From Ailurus styani (Eukaryota > Chordata > Mammalia > Carnivora > Ailuridae), in the NCBI GenBank assembly GCA_002007465.1, contig LNAC01000108.1:3035550-3099549 (forward strand): DNA of 64,000 bases, given 5' to 3'. Within the stretch, counting starts at the first letter, position 1; every line of letters begins with the position of its first letter. The notes beneath the pieces were generated by a model, which saw nothing but the letters and a program-made list of their open reading frames with translations, searched no databases and had not been told where the DNA came from. Made by a program: the position numbers and the translations under genes. Below, piece after piece: positions 12,601-20,577 of the stretch.

Positions 12601-15600
12601 GGCTTAAAGTTTAGGCTCTAAGCCATGTTCACGTTTTCTGTACTAAAGAAATGATTCAACCCCCTTGAGTTGCTACTACCTCATCACTCTTCCTCCAAAT
12701 ACCATAGTAAACACACACACACACACACACACACACGACACTTCCTGCCTCCAGTTTCCTCACCACCCACTCACTTCTCCATCACTGGAAATCTGGCTTC
12801 GGCCCCCAGTGCTCTACAGAAAGTCTTCTCATGGTGTGATCAATGGACAGAGAGCAGAATCAATGGCTTCTCTTCAGCACGTCAATCCCTCTGCAGGGTC
12901 ACAGAGGAACACAGAGGAACAGCCCCACTCCCTAAACTCTTCCCTCGCCTTCCACAACACCGTATTCCAATTCCACCCACCTCTTTGACTATGTGATCTT
13001 CGGTTCCTCTTTACCTTTTTAGCCTTTACATTTGCAGACCAGCTCTGACTCCTCCCTTGAGTAAACTGCCCATGGTTTGAACACTTCGTGAATCCTGAGC
13101 CAGTTCCTCGACTTCAGATCCCCATTTCCAATGGGCTTCTCAACGTGTTCACTTTATTTTCCTCAAGGACTATACGTTCACTATACTCCAAACAAGCTCA
13201 TCAGTTGCCCCACCAAACTTTCTCCTCTTCCCAATTCCTCTTATGAACTCACTATTCCCAGATGGCGAGGCAAGCAGCAGAGTCTGCCACTTTCTCCTCA
13301 CCCTGACATGGCAGTCTGAACAGGTCTCTGTTAAGGTGCCTATCATGGTTTACTCTAACTTCTCAATATGCTTCCTAGACTTGAAGCTCCATCAGTCCTC
13401 TGTGTGGCTCCTGAGCTAAGACAGAGAAGAAACCCGACATACTGAGAAAAATGGATGACTCCTTTGAATCAAACCCAATTCATGGCTCATTCTTCAAACA
13501 CCAGTAATATACTAAGTTCTCTCGTACTTCAACAAAAGCTCTAGACTCTTTCCACTTACAAGGCCATCATCCTTCATCAGACTCAAATGAAACCCCAAAT
13601 CTAAACTACGACTACCTTCTAACTGGACAATCAAGCTACCACTGCTACGAGAGCACTATTTCTAAAATGCCGCTCTAACCACATCACTCCTTGGCTCAGA
13701 AACGTTCAATGGTTTCCCACTATTTCCAGAACACAGTCCAAACCCCTTAGCATGTTATCACTGCCTCCCATGTGGATCTCTGCTACCTTTCCATCCTTAT
13801 TTTCAACTACACCCTAAGCTCCCTACATTCTAGTCCAGGAGTAGGCACACTCCAGCCAGTGGGTTAACTCTAGCCCACAGCCTGTTTTGTAAATAAAGTT
13901 TTATTAGAAAACAGCCAATCAACATTTTGGGGCCAGATCATTCTTTGTTGCAGGAGGCTGTCCTGTACAATGCTGAATGTTTATAGGATCACTGGCCTCC
14001 ACCCACTGGATTCCAGTAGCACTTCTCCAGTGTGACGACCAAAAATGTCTCCACACATTATTAAATGTCTTATGGGGAACAAATCTGCCCTCAGTTAAAA
14101 ATCACTATTCTAGAGATTTCCAAGTACAAGCTAAGAGTTAAGTATAATGTCACTGCTAATAGAATATTAACTATAGAGCAATTGTAGGAGAGTGTCCAGA
14201 TTAGGAGATAAGAGTCGCACAGTATTCAGTGCTGGTTGCCTCACACCTGGGAGACTGTGCTCAACTGTAAATTTTAAGACGACTTCAGATAACTGAAATT
14301 CACATAATCCAAGGTGACCAGACTGATGAGAAACTAGTAAAGAATGTCACAGAGGAATATTTAAGTAAATCAAGGTAGTTAGCCTGTACAAGAGAAAATA
14401 AAGAGAAAGCCGTGATCTTTAAATATGTGTTGTCCTGTCAGAGGAAGGTTTAACTTGCTGTAGTTCAGGAAGGCAGGACCGGTGGGCAGCAGCTGCAGGA
14501 AGGCAGGCTTTTGGCTCTATACAAGTAAAAGCCTTCTAACAGTCAGAGCGGGCAAACACATGTATGAGGCTGGGTGGTGAGACACCATGCTCTCGTCATT
14601 CTGCACGTGTCAAGCAGAGCCCAGAAGAACTCGTGTCAGAGATGCCGTAGAGAAATTCCTGCCTGAGGTGGGAGTAGGATGAGATGGTTTCTCTCAGGTT
14701 GCTTCCAGCTCTGAGATTTTATGGCTAGCAGTGGAAAAGCCATATGGCACAAATAATAAAATTCTCCAATTCCAAGACCTTAATTACAGCATAAGAGAAA
14801 AATATTTTGCTAAACAAAATATTTACCCTATGTCTGTTTGGTAACATTTTACATTTAGTCCCTGACATGGTGACTACCAACGATCTGTTTTTTCTAACAA
14901 ACCTGTAATCAGTTCCCAGATAACGTCTATCACTACATTAAACCCTATCTTTCATTCTGCTAAGGATCGCCACACTGGTACAATTTGTACAATGCTTTAT
15001 GGTTTTCCAACCATCGTGACATACATTGCCTTACTCACAGTTGCTAAGTATGAGCATGAACACTTATTTTAGATAACCTACTCTCATTTACTGTCTCTTG
15101 CCTAAATTTCTCATGAAAGAAAGCAAAGCCTTATTATTCATCAAATATTCACTATGAAAATAAAGCATATTCTAGCAGATACTAATCCCCAAAACAAATC
15201 ATTTATCCACACCCCAGAAATAAGCCACATCTAGTTATTTCAGCATCAGAAACATGGACTTACCTCAGTGAAATTTCTATTTTATTTACGATTTGGGGAG
15301 GAAAATTTGAAACATAATTTAGCTTTCCCAAATTTCAATGTGGCCATACACACTAAAAGTTCCAGAAAGCAGTCACAACAAAACGTGAAGCATGTGTATT
15401 GGTGACAAGTAAAGCCACATTAGGTCCTCATTCCAGGGACTCCTTTATTCCCCAGCTAAAACTGCCAACACGAGTTGCCTGAGGACTTTTCTCCAAAGCT
15501 AAACTAGGCCCTCACCCACGGCTTTACTTACTTCTTTACGTTTCGTTTCTGGACATTCCGACTGCAGAGTGAGAGTTGCACCTTCAATATTTCTTGGCAT

Positions 15601-15939
15601 GGGCGTGGAACCAGGGTTTATTGTTAAATGAATTTGATCTGGTGAGATAATGTGTTGCACATAACCCTGGGACATTGCTTCATGATCTATTAGGTGAAAG
15701 CCCTCTTCACCCCCTACTAGAAAAGGCAAGTGTTCTCCACACTGTCCATCGTCATCTTCATCCTCCAAAGTGCCAGGGTCCTGCTCAATGAGAACAGTTG
15801 TCCTATCATAAACAGTTCCAGATGAGGAAGGCACCAGTCCGTTTTTATCCACAAACCTGAGCATCTTGTCATCGGGGGTCAGCTCATCTTCCTCTGCCTC
15901 AAAGTAGATGATGTTGTCGTCTGGACTGTGTTCCCCCAT
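529..15939 (-). CDS. MTF1: MTF1 (metal-regulatory transcription factor 1), 5' coding part, three coding exons in window
   Basis: Gene-level entry; the CDS here is join(15532-15939, 1585-1823, 529-660) on the minus strand and continues past the left edge. The product is the nuclear zinc-sensing factor that binds metal response elements and activates metallothionein and zinc-exporter genes; this is family knowledge. The sequence shows an acidic N-terminal region (136 residues before the first junction) followed by C2H2 fingers 1-4, with C-x4-C spacing as in TFIIIA-like fingers. All junctions keep frame and follow GT-AG. Human MTF1 has six fingers followed by acidic, proline-rich and Ser/Thr-rich activation domains; fingers 5-6 and those domains are outside the window. 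Non-coding exon 1 and a CpG-island promoter lie at about 17.6-17.9 kb. INPP5B lies upstream in the same orientation. Identity is near certain from the N-terminus and finger sequences. Confidence 0.96.
826..1024 (+). mobile_element. MIR
   Basis: GTGGTAGGAGTGTGACCGTG, GCCAGACTGCCTGGGACTCC and GTGAGTGCTTCCTAAGTG are MIR landmarks. Confidence 0.72.
1335..1478 (-). mobile_element. Can-SINE, 5' region intact, aged
   Basis: Ends in the complement of the SINE start (CAGGCGCCC) and begins with a T-rich tail. Body diverged and short. Confidence 0.75.
1585..1823 (-). CDS. MTF1: MTF1 coding exon: zinc fingers 1, 2 and first half of 3
   Basis: 239 bp, beginning [11 protein letters not shown] after the acceptor ctgccag and ending [16 protein letters not shown]. 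It carries two complete C2H2 fingers (CTFEGC...HQKTH and CNQEGC...HVRVH) and the cysteine half of finger 3. The linkers RGEYTF and TKEKPF fit MTF1, whose inter-finger linkers depart from the standard TGEKP. The donor CAG|gtcggc is weak after position +2 but gives the correct frame into the next exon. Confidence 0.95.
2142..2345 (-). mobile_element. Can-SINE
   Basis: T-rich tail with AAGATTTATTAATTTATTTT, GA-rich middle, and tRNA-related end ACCACCCAGGTGTCCC. Confidence 0.85.
3617..3779 (+). mobile_element. Can-SINE
   Basis: Starts GGGCGCCTGGGTGGCTCAGT; tail eroded to CAAATAACAAAAAAG. Confidence 0.85.
4403..4615 (+). mobile_element. MIR
   Basis: TGTAACCTTGGGAAAATTAC and CCTCACTTTCCTTATTTATA are core MIR blocks. 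Confidence 0.7.
5015..5068. repeat. Polypyrimidine (TTTC)n/poly(T) tract
   Basis: TTCC/TTTC units running into about 18 T. Confidence 0.9.
5262..5577. mobile_element. hAT-type DNA-transposon relic
   Basis: Shows the GCTTTGTGGGCCATGCAGAC and AAAACTTTATTTATGGACAG blocks and an end GGGCCATAGTTTGCCAAGCC shared with the copy at 42226-42541. I recognise the family as a non-autonomous hAT/Charlie MER element but do not assign its name. Confidence 0.75.
8601..8800 (+). mobile_element. MIR
   Basis: TTTGGCATCCAGAACATCCT, TTCTTCACCTGTAAAATGAG. Confidence 0.7.
8870..9145 (+). mobile_element. LINE-1 3' UTR relic
   Basis: Contains TTGTGGGGATCATTTCACAG and ACATTGTATATCTGAAACTA followed by an A/T-rich end, the typical 3' end of older mammalian L1s. 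Confidence 0.8.
9540..9735 (-). mobile_element. MIR
   Basis: Complement orientation: CAGACACTGTGCTCAACG, AGAGGAAACAGAGCAGCTTG, AAGGCCACACAG. Confidence 0.7.
12712..12737. repeat. (CA)n microsatellite
   Basis: Uninterrupted ACAC run, 13 units. Confidence 0.95.
13640..13828 (+). mobile_element. LINE-2 relic
   Basis: ACATCACTCCTTGGCTCAGA and TTCAATGGTTTCCCACTATT are typical L2 3' region blocks. Confidence 0.65.
13829..13918. mobile_element. Truncated hAT-type DNA-transposon relic
   Basis: Starts CAGGAGTAGGCACACTCCAG and breaks off after AATAAAGTTTTATTAGAAAA, the complement of the same family as 5262-5577; it abuts MER20. Confidence 0.72.
13921..14113 (-). mobile_element. MER20 DNA-transposon relic
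   Basis: Matches the complement of MER20: ACATTTTGGGGCCAGATCAT, AGGCTGTCCTGTACAATG and CCAAAAATGTCTCCACACAT are recognisable. Confidence 0.8.
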
Positions 15940-15990
15940 GGTTCAATCGTGCTCAGCCCAATTGTGAGAAATGGAAAGGTAATGACCTGT
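15532..15990 (-). CDS. MTF1: MTF1 exon 2: end of 5' UTR and start of coding sequence
   Basis: The ATG is at 15939-15937 in a strong context (A at -3, G at +4); 136 codons from [19 protein letters not shown] to the split before KRYQC. Positions 15940-15990 are 5' UTR after the acceptor cctattgcag. The donor is GAA|gtaagt at 15531. The protein segment is acidic with a run EDEDDDG, and it matches human MTF1 as I remember it almost residue for residue. The first ATG of the frame was chosen as start because the family N-terminus begins there. Confidence 0.96.
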
Positions 15991-17618
15991 CTGCAATAGG
16001 ACAAAGCCAGAGTTAGAGTCAAACCCAAGGACCTCCTCAGCAACCACAGGGCTCATTTTTCGTCTCACTTGAAGAAAAGGTCAAAGTAAATGAAAATCAT
16101 CTTCCCTCGGAATAATTTTTTTAAATTTAACTTTGAAACGATCAAGTTATTTTAAAGGATAAGCAATGCCTTAAAAAATCAAAAACACTGAAGAAATAAG
16201 TAGCAGTTCTTAAGAACTTCCAAACATGCCTTACTACCAAACAATTCCTGAAGGAGATAAAAGGACAAACTACTTCAAGGCTGTGTTGTTTTAAGTCTTA
16301 AAAGTAAGAAAACCCCAGTCACATATCCTCCAGATTAGACCATGGGGCAGTGTAGTCTACTGTGGAAGTAGAACTTTGGAGGCAGGGTCACCTACCCACA
16401 AATCCTAGCTTTGGCACTTACTACTTGGGTGACTTTTCTGTGCCCCATTTTTCTTATGAGTCAGGTGGGACTGGTAGTTCCTTCTCTCAAAGTTGTTACA
16501 CAGAGTAAAAGAGATAATGTATGTTAAGGCACAATGTCTGATAATTACAGGGAAAACAAATGTGAATTCATTCCCTCCTTCCTAGAACAGATGTTTCAGC
16601 TTCTGGGTAGGGGGGCTGATCCCTAGTCAGGCATATTCAATGAAGATCACTGTATCTGTTAACCTTCTAAAACAATGTGGTATCCACTAGAACCTATACT
16701 TGTACAGTGTGCTCTCCGCAGTGAGGGAGTGGTGAATCTTATTTTTGTTTCTATTGCCCCTAGCACAATACAATGACACCAAGAGTTCAGGAGATGTCAG
16801 CTAAATGAATGAAAGCCCTGCAGATATACTTTCTTGGGAAGACATACTCTCTTGGAAAGATATGTTCTCTTGGGAAAACTACCAAATCTAAAGTTTTCCT
16901 GTTCTGGATTAGTTCTTCTTCCTTTAGCTGCAAACACACCGGTTCTACAAATGTGGGTTTGGCAGGCAGAACAGAATTTAAAAATAATCAGCACATCACT
17001 TTTAGTTTTCAGTCTGGTTTTGCACTTTTTCTCTTCTGCCCTAGGTTGGAAAGTGAACCTTTACGTACTGGGGCGGCTAGACTGAGAGATATTTAGCAGA
17101 GACAGGCCAAGGGATCAGATCTGGGAAGAACCGGCCCGACCCCTTGCTCTGGCTTACGCAACCCGGTAGATGCACATTTCGCTGCATCTGAGGAGAGATA
17201 AGAGCACCGGAGGCCCCACAGGGCTTCCCTGGCACCATCAGCGGCTAAGCGGAGACCAACTGTCCGGAACAAACAAGACCAGGAGGTTTAAGGGTGGCAT
17301 ACGAGAAGTACAAACGGAGCACCCTTGAGAGAAGGCTGGGAAAAGGAAACTGACTGGGATAGCCTCCAGACGGGGCTACACAGAAAAATCTGAAGACAGG
17401 CTGGGGGGGCTCCAAGCCGGGCAAAGAGGGGCAGGGTCCGGGTCTCCATGGAAACAGGGAAGGGGGGCTGGATACCCATCCCCATGGAAACGGAGGGGGG
17501 TGGGGTCCCTCTGGTGACCAGACTGGGGTCTCTACTGGGAAATGCGTCAGGAGGGAGCCTAAGTCCCGCGCCCCCCGGGAAGCCCCCAGCCCAGGCCGCG
17601 TCTAGTTTCGCCTTTTAC
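15991..17618 (-). other. MTF1: MTF1 intron 1
   Basis: 1.6 kb between the non-coding exon and exon 2. It has a MIR relic at about 16355-16540 and no Can-SINE; CpG content rises towards 17.5 kb. Confidence 0.75.
16355..16540 (+). mobile_element. MIR
   Basis: TAGCTTTGGCACTTACTACT and CTGTGCCCCATTTTTCTTAT. Confidence 0.65.
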
Positions 17619-17960
17619 CTCCGCGGCTCCCGGCAACGGCGGCAGCGGCAGCTTCTCCCCTCCCCAGCGGCACCATGATTGCCCCCACCTTCCCCAAACG
17701 TCACTTCCGCTTCCGCTTTCCGGAGGAAGGAGGAGATACAGGCCCCGCCTCTCCCTGGCGCGTCTAATTGGTTTAGGCGGTGTGGGGGCTGAGCCCGAGC
17801 CTCCAATTGGCGAGCAGGAAGGGCGGGGCGGGGCGGGGTATCACCGAGACGTCGCGGGGCCGTAAGTTCGTCCCGCGCTGAGAAGCAGCCTCCGCATTCG
17901 CCGTGGGCCGCCTGTCAGGGCGTCCGCCCGGTGGCGCCGGACGCAAGGAAAGGGGGTCAA
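17560..17960. promoter_or_regulatory. MTF1: CpG-island promoter of MTF1
   Basis: CpG-dense block covering exon 1 and its upstream side. On the minus strand it contains a composite ETS plus CRE-half site (CGGAAGTGACGTT, 17697-17709), a second ETS-like TTCCGG (17718-17723), CCAAT boxes at 17767-17771 and in the palindrome CCAATTGG at 17803-17810, and a run of overlapping GC boxes (GGGCGGGGCGGGGCGGGG) at 17821-17838. There is no TATA box. This is the usual layout of a housekeeping promoter; factor occupancy is inferred. Confidence 0.75.
17619..17690 (-). other. MTF1: MTF1 exon 1 (non-coding first exon, 5' end approximate)
   Basis: Inferred from a GC-rich stretch ending GCCGCGGAG|gtaaaa (donor at 17618-17617), placed next to the promoter motifs and within the CpG island. 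The transcription start is a guess near 17670-17700. If transcription starts upstream of 17677, the exon includes an ATG (17676-17674) that opens a short upstream ORF reading into exon 2 (see findings). Confidence 0.7.
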
Positions 17961-18604
17961 ACCTCCTCAGCCACTCGTGAAAAGTAGCGTCAGCCCGGTT
18001 TACGCCTGCCGTCGTAGCCCTGGCAGCCCCAACTGCAACGGGGAGGACCCCAGTGAGCCATCCGAATTCCAGCTCGGACCCTCAAGGGGAGCCTGCAAGG
18101 CTGTGACCTTCCCGGCTTTCTGCCTCTGGTGTTGAGGGGAAGCTGGGACCAACCAAAGTTAACGTAGCAGGTGGGGTCAAGAAAGGAAGATGGGATCCAA
18201 ATGGCAGAACCAAGGAGTACTCCAAGCCCAGCCAAAGGAGACCGCCGACTCTCCCCCTCCTCACGCCCCCCACTCGCTATCACAGGACGCCCCACTCCTT
18301 CCCTCACTTCTGCCCAGGCTGTCGGTTCCAACTTTTCCCCCTGGAGAGGACTGCGGGCTTCCACGGGACTCCCGCCGGGGCCAGTCAGCGCCACCTATTT
18401 GCCATCCCCCCCTTTTTTTTTTGACCGTTCACGCTGTCATCCTATGAGCCTGCATCTGAGTCACATTTCACACCGCCAAGGAGTGTTGGTGTCTCAGTGC
18501 CCAAGAGGCAACTCTGCACGTGCCTTCCTTGATTTTTTATTTTTTTACATTTTTTAAATTATTTGCCCCAGGGGTCCTTAATCTTTTTAAAATCTATTTA
18601 TTTT

Positions 18605-18831
18605 CGGGCGCCTGGGTGGCTCAGTGGGTTAAAGCCTCTGCTTTCGGCTCAGGTCATGATCTCAGCGTCCTGGGATCGAGGCCCGCATCGGGCTCTCTGC
18701 TCAGCAGGGAGCCTGCTTCCTCCTCTCCCTGTCTCTCTGCCTGCCTCTCTGCCTACTTGTGGTCTCTCTCTCTGTGTCAAATAAATAAATAAAATCTTTA
18801 AAAAAATAAAAAAAAAAATAAAAAAAAAAAA
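18605..18831 (+). mobile_element. Can-SINE, young, nested
   Basis: Starts GGGCGCCTGGGTGGCTCAGT and has the GTGGGTTAAAGCC variant. A 17-bp target duplication TAAAATCTATTTATTTT lies at 18588-18604 and 18832-18848, so it inserted into the tail of the next SINE. Confidence 0.95.
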
Positions 18832-18832
18832 T

Positions 18833-19020
18833 AAAATCTATTTATTTTAGAAAGAGCATGAGTGGGAGGGGCAGAGGGAGATGGAGAGAATCTCAAGCCG
18901 ACTCCGCAATGAGCAAGGGGTGAGGAGCGGGATGTGGGCCTCGATCCCATGACCCTGAGATCAAGACCTGAGCCGAAACCAAGTCGGATGTTCAACCAAC
19001 TGTGCCACCCAGGCGCCCCT
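18833..19020 (-). mobile_element. Can-SINE, older, interrupted in its tail
   Basis: Minus-strand copy ending CACCCAGGCGCCCCT; its tail is split by the 18605-18831 insertion. Confidence 0.88.
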
Positions 19021-19300
19021 CTATTTTTTCAATGCCTGTTAAATCTTTTAGAACCTCCCCACAGCCACTGCCTGATTTTCCCATAAGCTACTTATATAGA
19101 ATATTCAGAGTGGGACAACTCCCAGAGACTAGATCAGGGTCAAGGCATTCAGGGCATGCCTGTACATCTCTTGCTTGAAAACTATGAATAGTGATTGTTA
19201 CCCACCAGACTGCCAGGCAACTGCCTCTGGCCTCCCAACCAACTGCCCCAATGCTTAAGCCACAAAAGGTCCAGCAGGCATCTCTTAAGAGATAGAAACA

Positions 19301-19476
19301 GGGCACCTGGGCGGCTCAGTCGGTTACATGTCTGCCTTCGGCTCAGGTCATGATCCCCGGTTACTGGGATTGAGCCCCACCTAGGGCTCCCCACTCAGTA
19401 AGGTCTGCTTCTCTGTCTCCTCCCCATTTGTACTCAATCTCTCTCTCAAATAAATAAATAAAATCTTAAAAAAAAA
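19301..19476 (+). mobile_element. Can-SINE
   Basis: GGGCACCTGGGCGGCTCAGT start, (AAAT)n plus poly(A) tail. Confidence 0.9.
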
Positions 19477-19500
19477 AGACATCTAAAAAAGATTAAAACA

Positions 19501-19715
19501 GGGCGCCTGGGTGGCTCAGTGGGTTAAAGCCTCTGCCTTCAGCTCAGGTCATGATCTCAGGGTCCTGGGATCGAGCCCGGCATCGGGCTCCCTGCTCAGC
19601 AGGGAGCCTGCTTTCTCCTCTCTGCCTGTCTCTCAGCCTACTTGTGATCTCTCTCTCTCTCTGTCAAATAAATAAATAAAATCTTTAAAAATAAATAAAT
19701 AAAAATAAATAAAAA
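19501..19715 (+). mobile_element. Can-SINE, young
   Basis: Consensus start and GTGGGTTAAAGCC variant. Flanked by GATTAAAACA and GATAAAAACA. Confidence 0.93.
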
Positions 19716-20260
19716 AGATAAAAACATACAAACAACCACTGTTAAAAATACATTTATCATTAAAATATATTACATATGTAAGAGAAGGAACACATCATAT
19801 ACAGTTCGGAGGATTTGTTGACCCAGAAAATCCCATTTGTTTCACCAAACACCACTTTCTTTGATACTTTCATTTTCAAGCCACTGTATTGCCCTCAGAG
19901 GCTGAGTAGCCAGCCCCAGGGTTGTTTAGCCACATCTGAGTAGGAAAGGGGATAGGGTTTGTATATACATATACACATGTCCTTAGAGCACTGGAAGCAT
20001 CTGGGTAGCTGTGACCTGTTTATCCAGCAGATTCCATTCGCATTCTTGCTGTCCAATTCATTCTCCCTCTAGGACCCCAAAGTTTGTTCAAATATCTGGT
20101 CAAGGGGAGCCCAGCCCAGGCTACAGGGAAGGCACTGAGTTATGCCCTGGCGGCAGGCTGAGTGAGCACAAGAAATAAGTTATTTAAACATCTTTGAAGT
20201 TTAAAAAAATATAGAGAGAGATCTGTGTTAAATAACTGAAGTTGAACATTGACTGTCAGT

Positions 20261-20266
20261 TTTATT
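20261..20266 (-). promoter_or_regulatory. INPP5B: INPP5B polyadenylation signal AATAAA
   Basis: TTTATT on the plus strand reads AATAAA on the minus strand, about 200 nt after the INPP5B stop codon. It is the first canonical signal downstream. Cleavage would fall near 20240-20250, giving a short 3' UTR. Confidence 0.75.
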
Positions 20267-20461
20267 GTGGTGGATTTCCCCCATGTCTTCAGAACTCAGA
20301 GTGACAGGGCTGAGACAGCCACGGTGGGGGGGTGTCAGGGCTCATGAAATAGGCAGCTGCCACTTTTGCTTCCAAGCCTCACATCTTCTTGTGGTAGTTC
20401 TTGATCTTAAACAGGTGGGACTGGTAATTGACTGCCTCGAGTGTGAGAAGAGGAGGTTGGC

Positions 20462-20577
20462 TCAGGGTGAGTTGCAGAGGAATAAGTGAATAAATTCTTG
20501 AGCCTTCTTCTTCTCTGCCATGTCAAGCTTTTGGTGACCAGCTGGGTTTCGAAGCAGTAAGCTGCCAAATATGCTAG
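20462..20577 (-). CDS. INPP5B: INPP5B last coding exon, C-terminus with CNSP ending
   Basis: Acceptor catgcag, then [18 protein letters not shown] to the stop TGA at 20464-20462. It is the end of the RhoGAP-like domain. The last four residues are C-N-S-P; human INPP5B ends CNPL as I recall, a reported prenylation box. The stop is in frame and followed by a short 3' UTR. Confidence 0.95.

Larger units (their letters stand above)
1824..15531 (-). other. MTF1: MTF1 intron between exon 2 and the first zinc-finger exon (13.7 kb)
   Basis: Bounded by the gtaagt donor at 15531 and the ctgccag acceptor at 1824. It contains Can-SINEs at 2142 and 3617, a pyrimidine tract at about 5015-5068, MIR relics, DNA-transposon relics at 5262 and 13829-14113, an L1 3' end at 8870-9145 and a (CA)n run at 12712-12737. 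I see no coding exon or RNA gene; open frames here have no family resemblance. Confidence 0.8.
17960..20244. other. Intergenic gap between INPP5B 3' end and MTF1 promoter
   Basis: About 2.3 kb with no gene. A cluster of four Can-SINEs (18.59-19.72 kb), one nested in another, takes up nearly half of it. The rest is unrecognised single-copy sequence. Confidence 0.7.
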
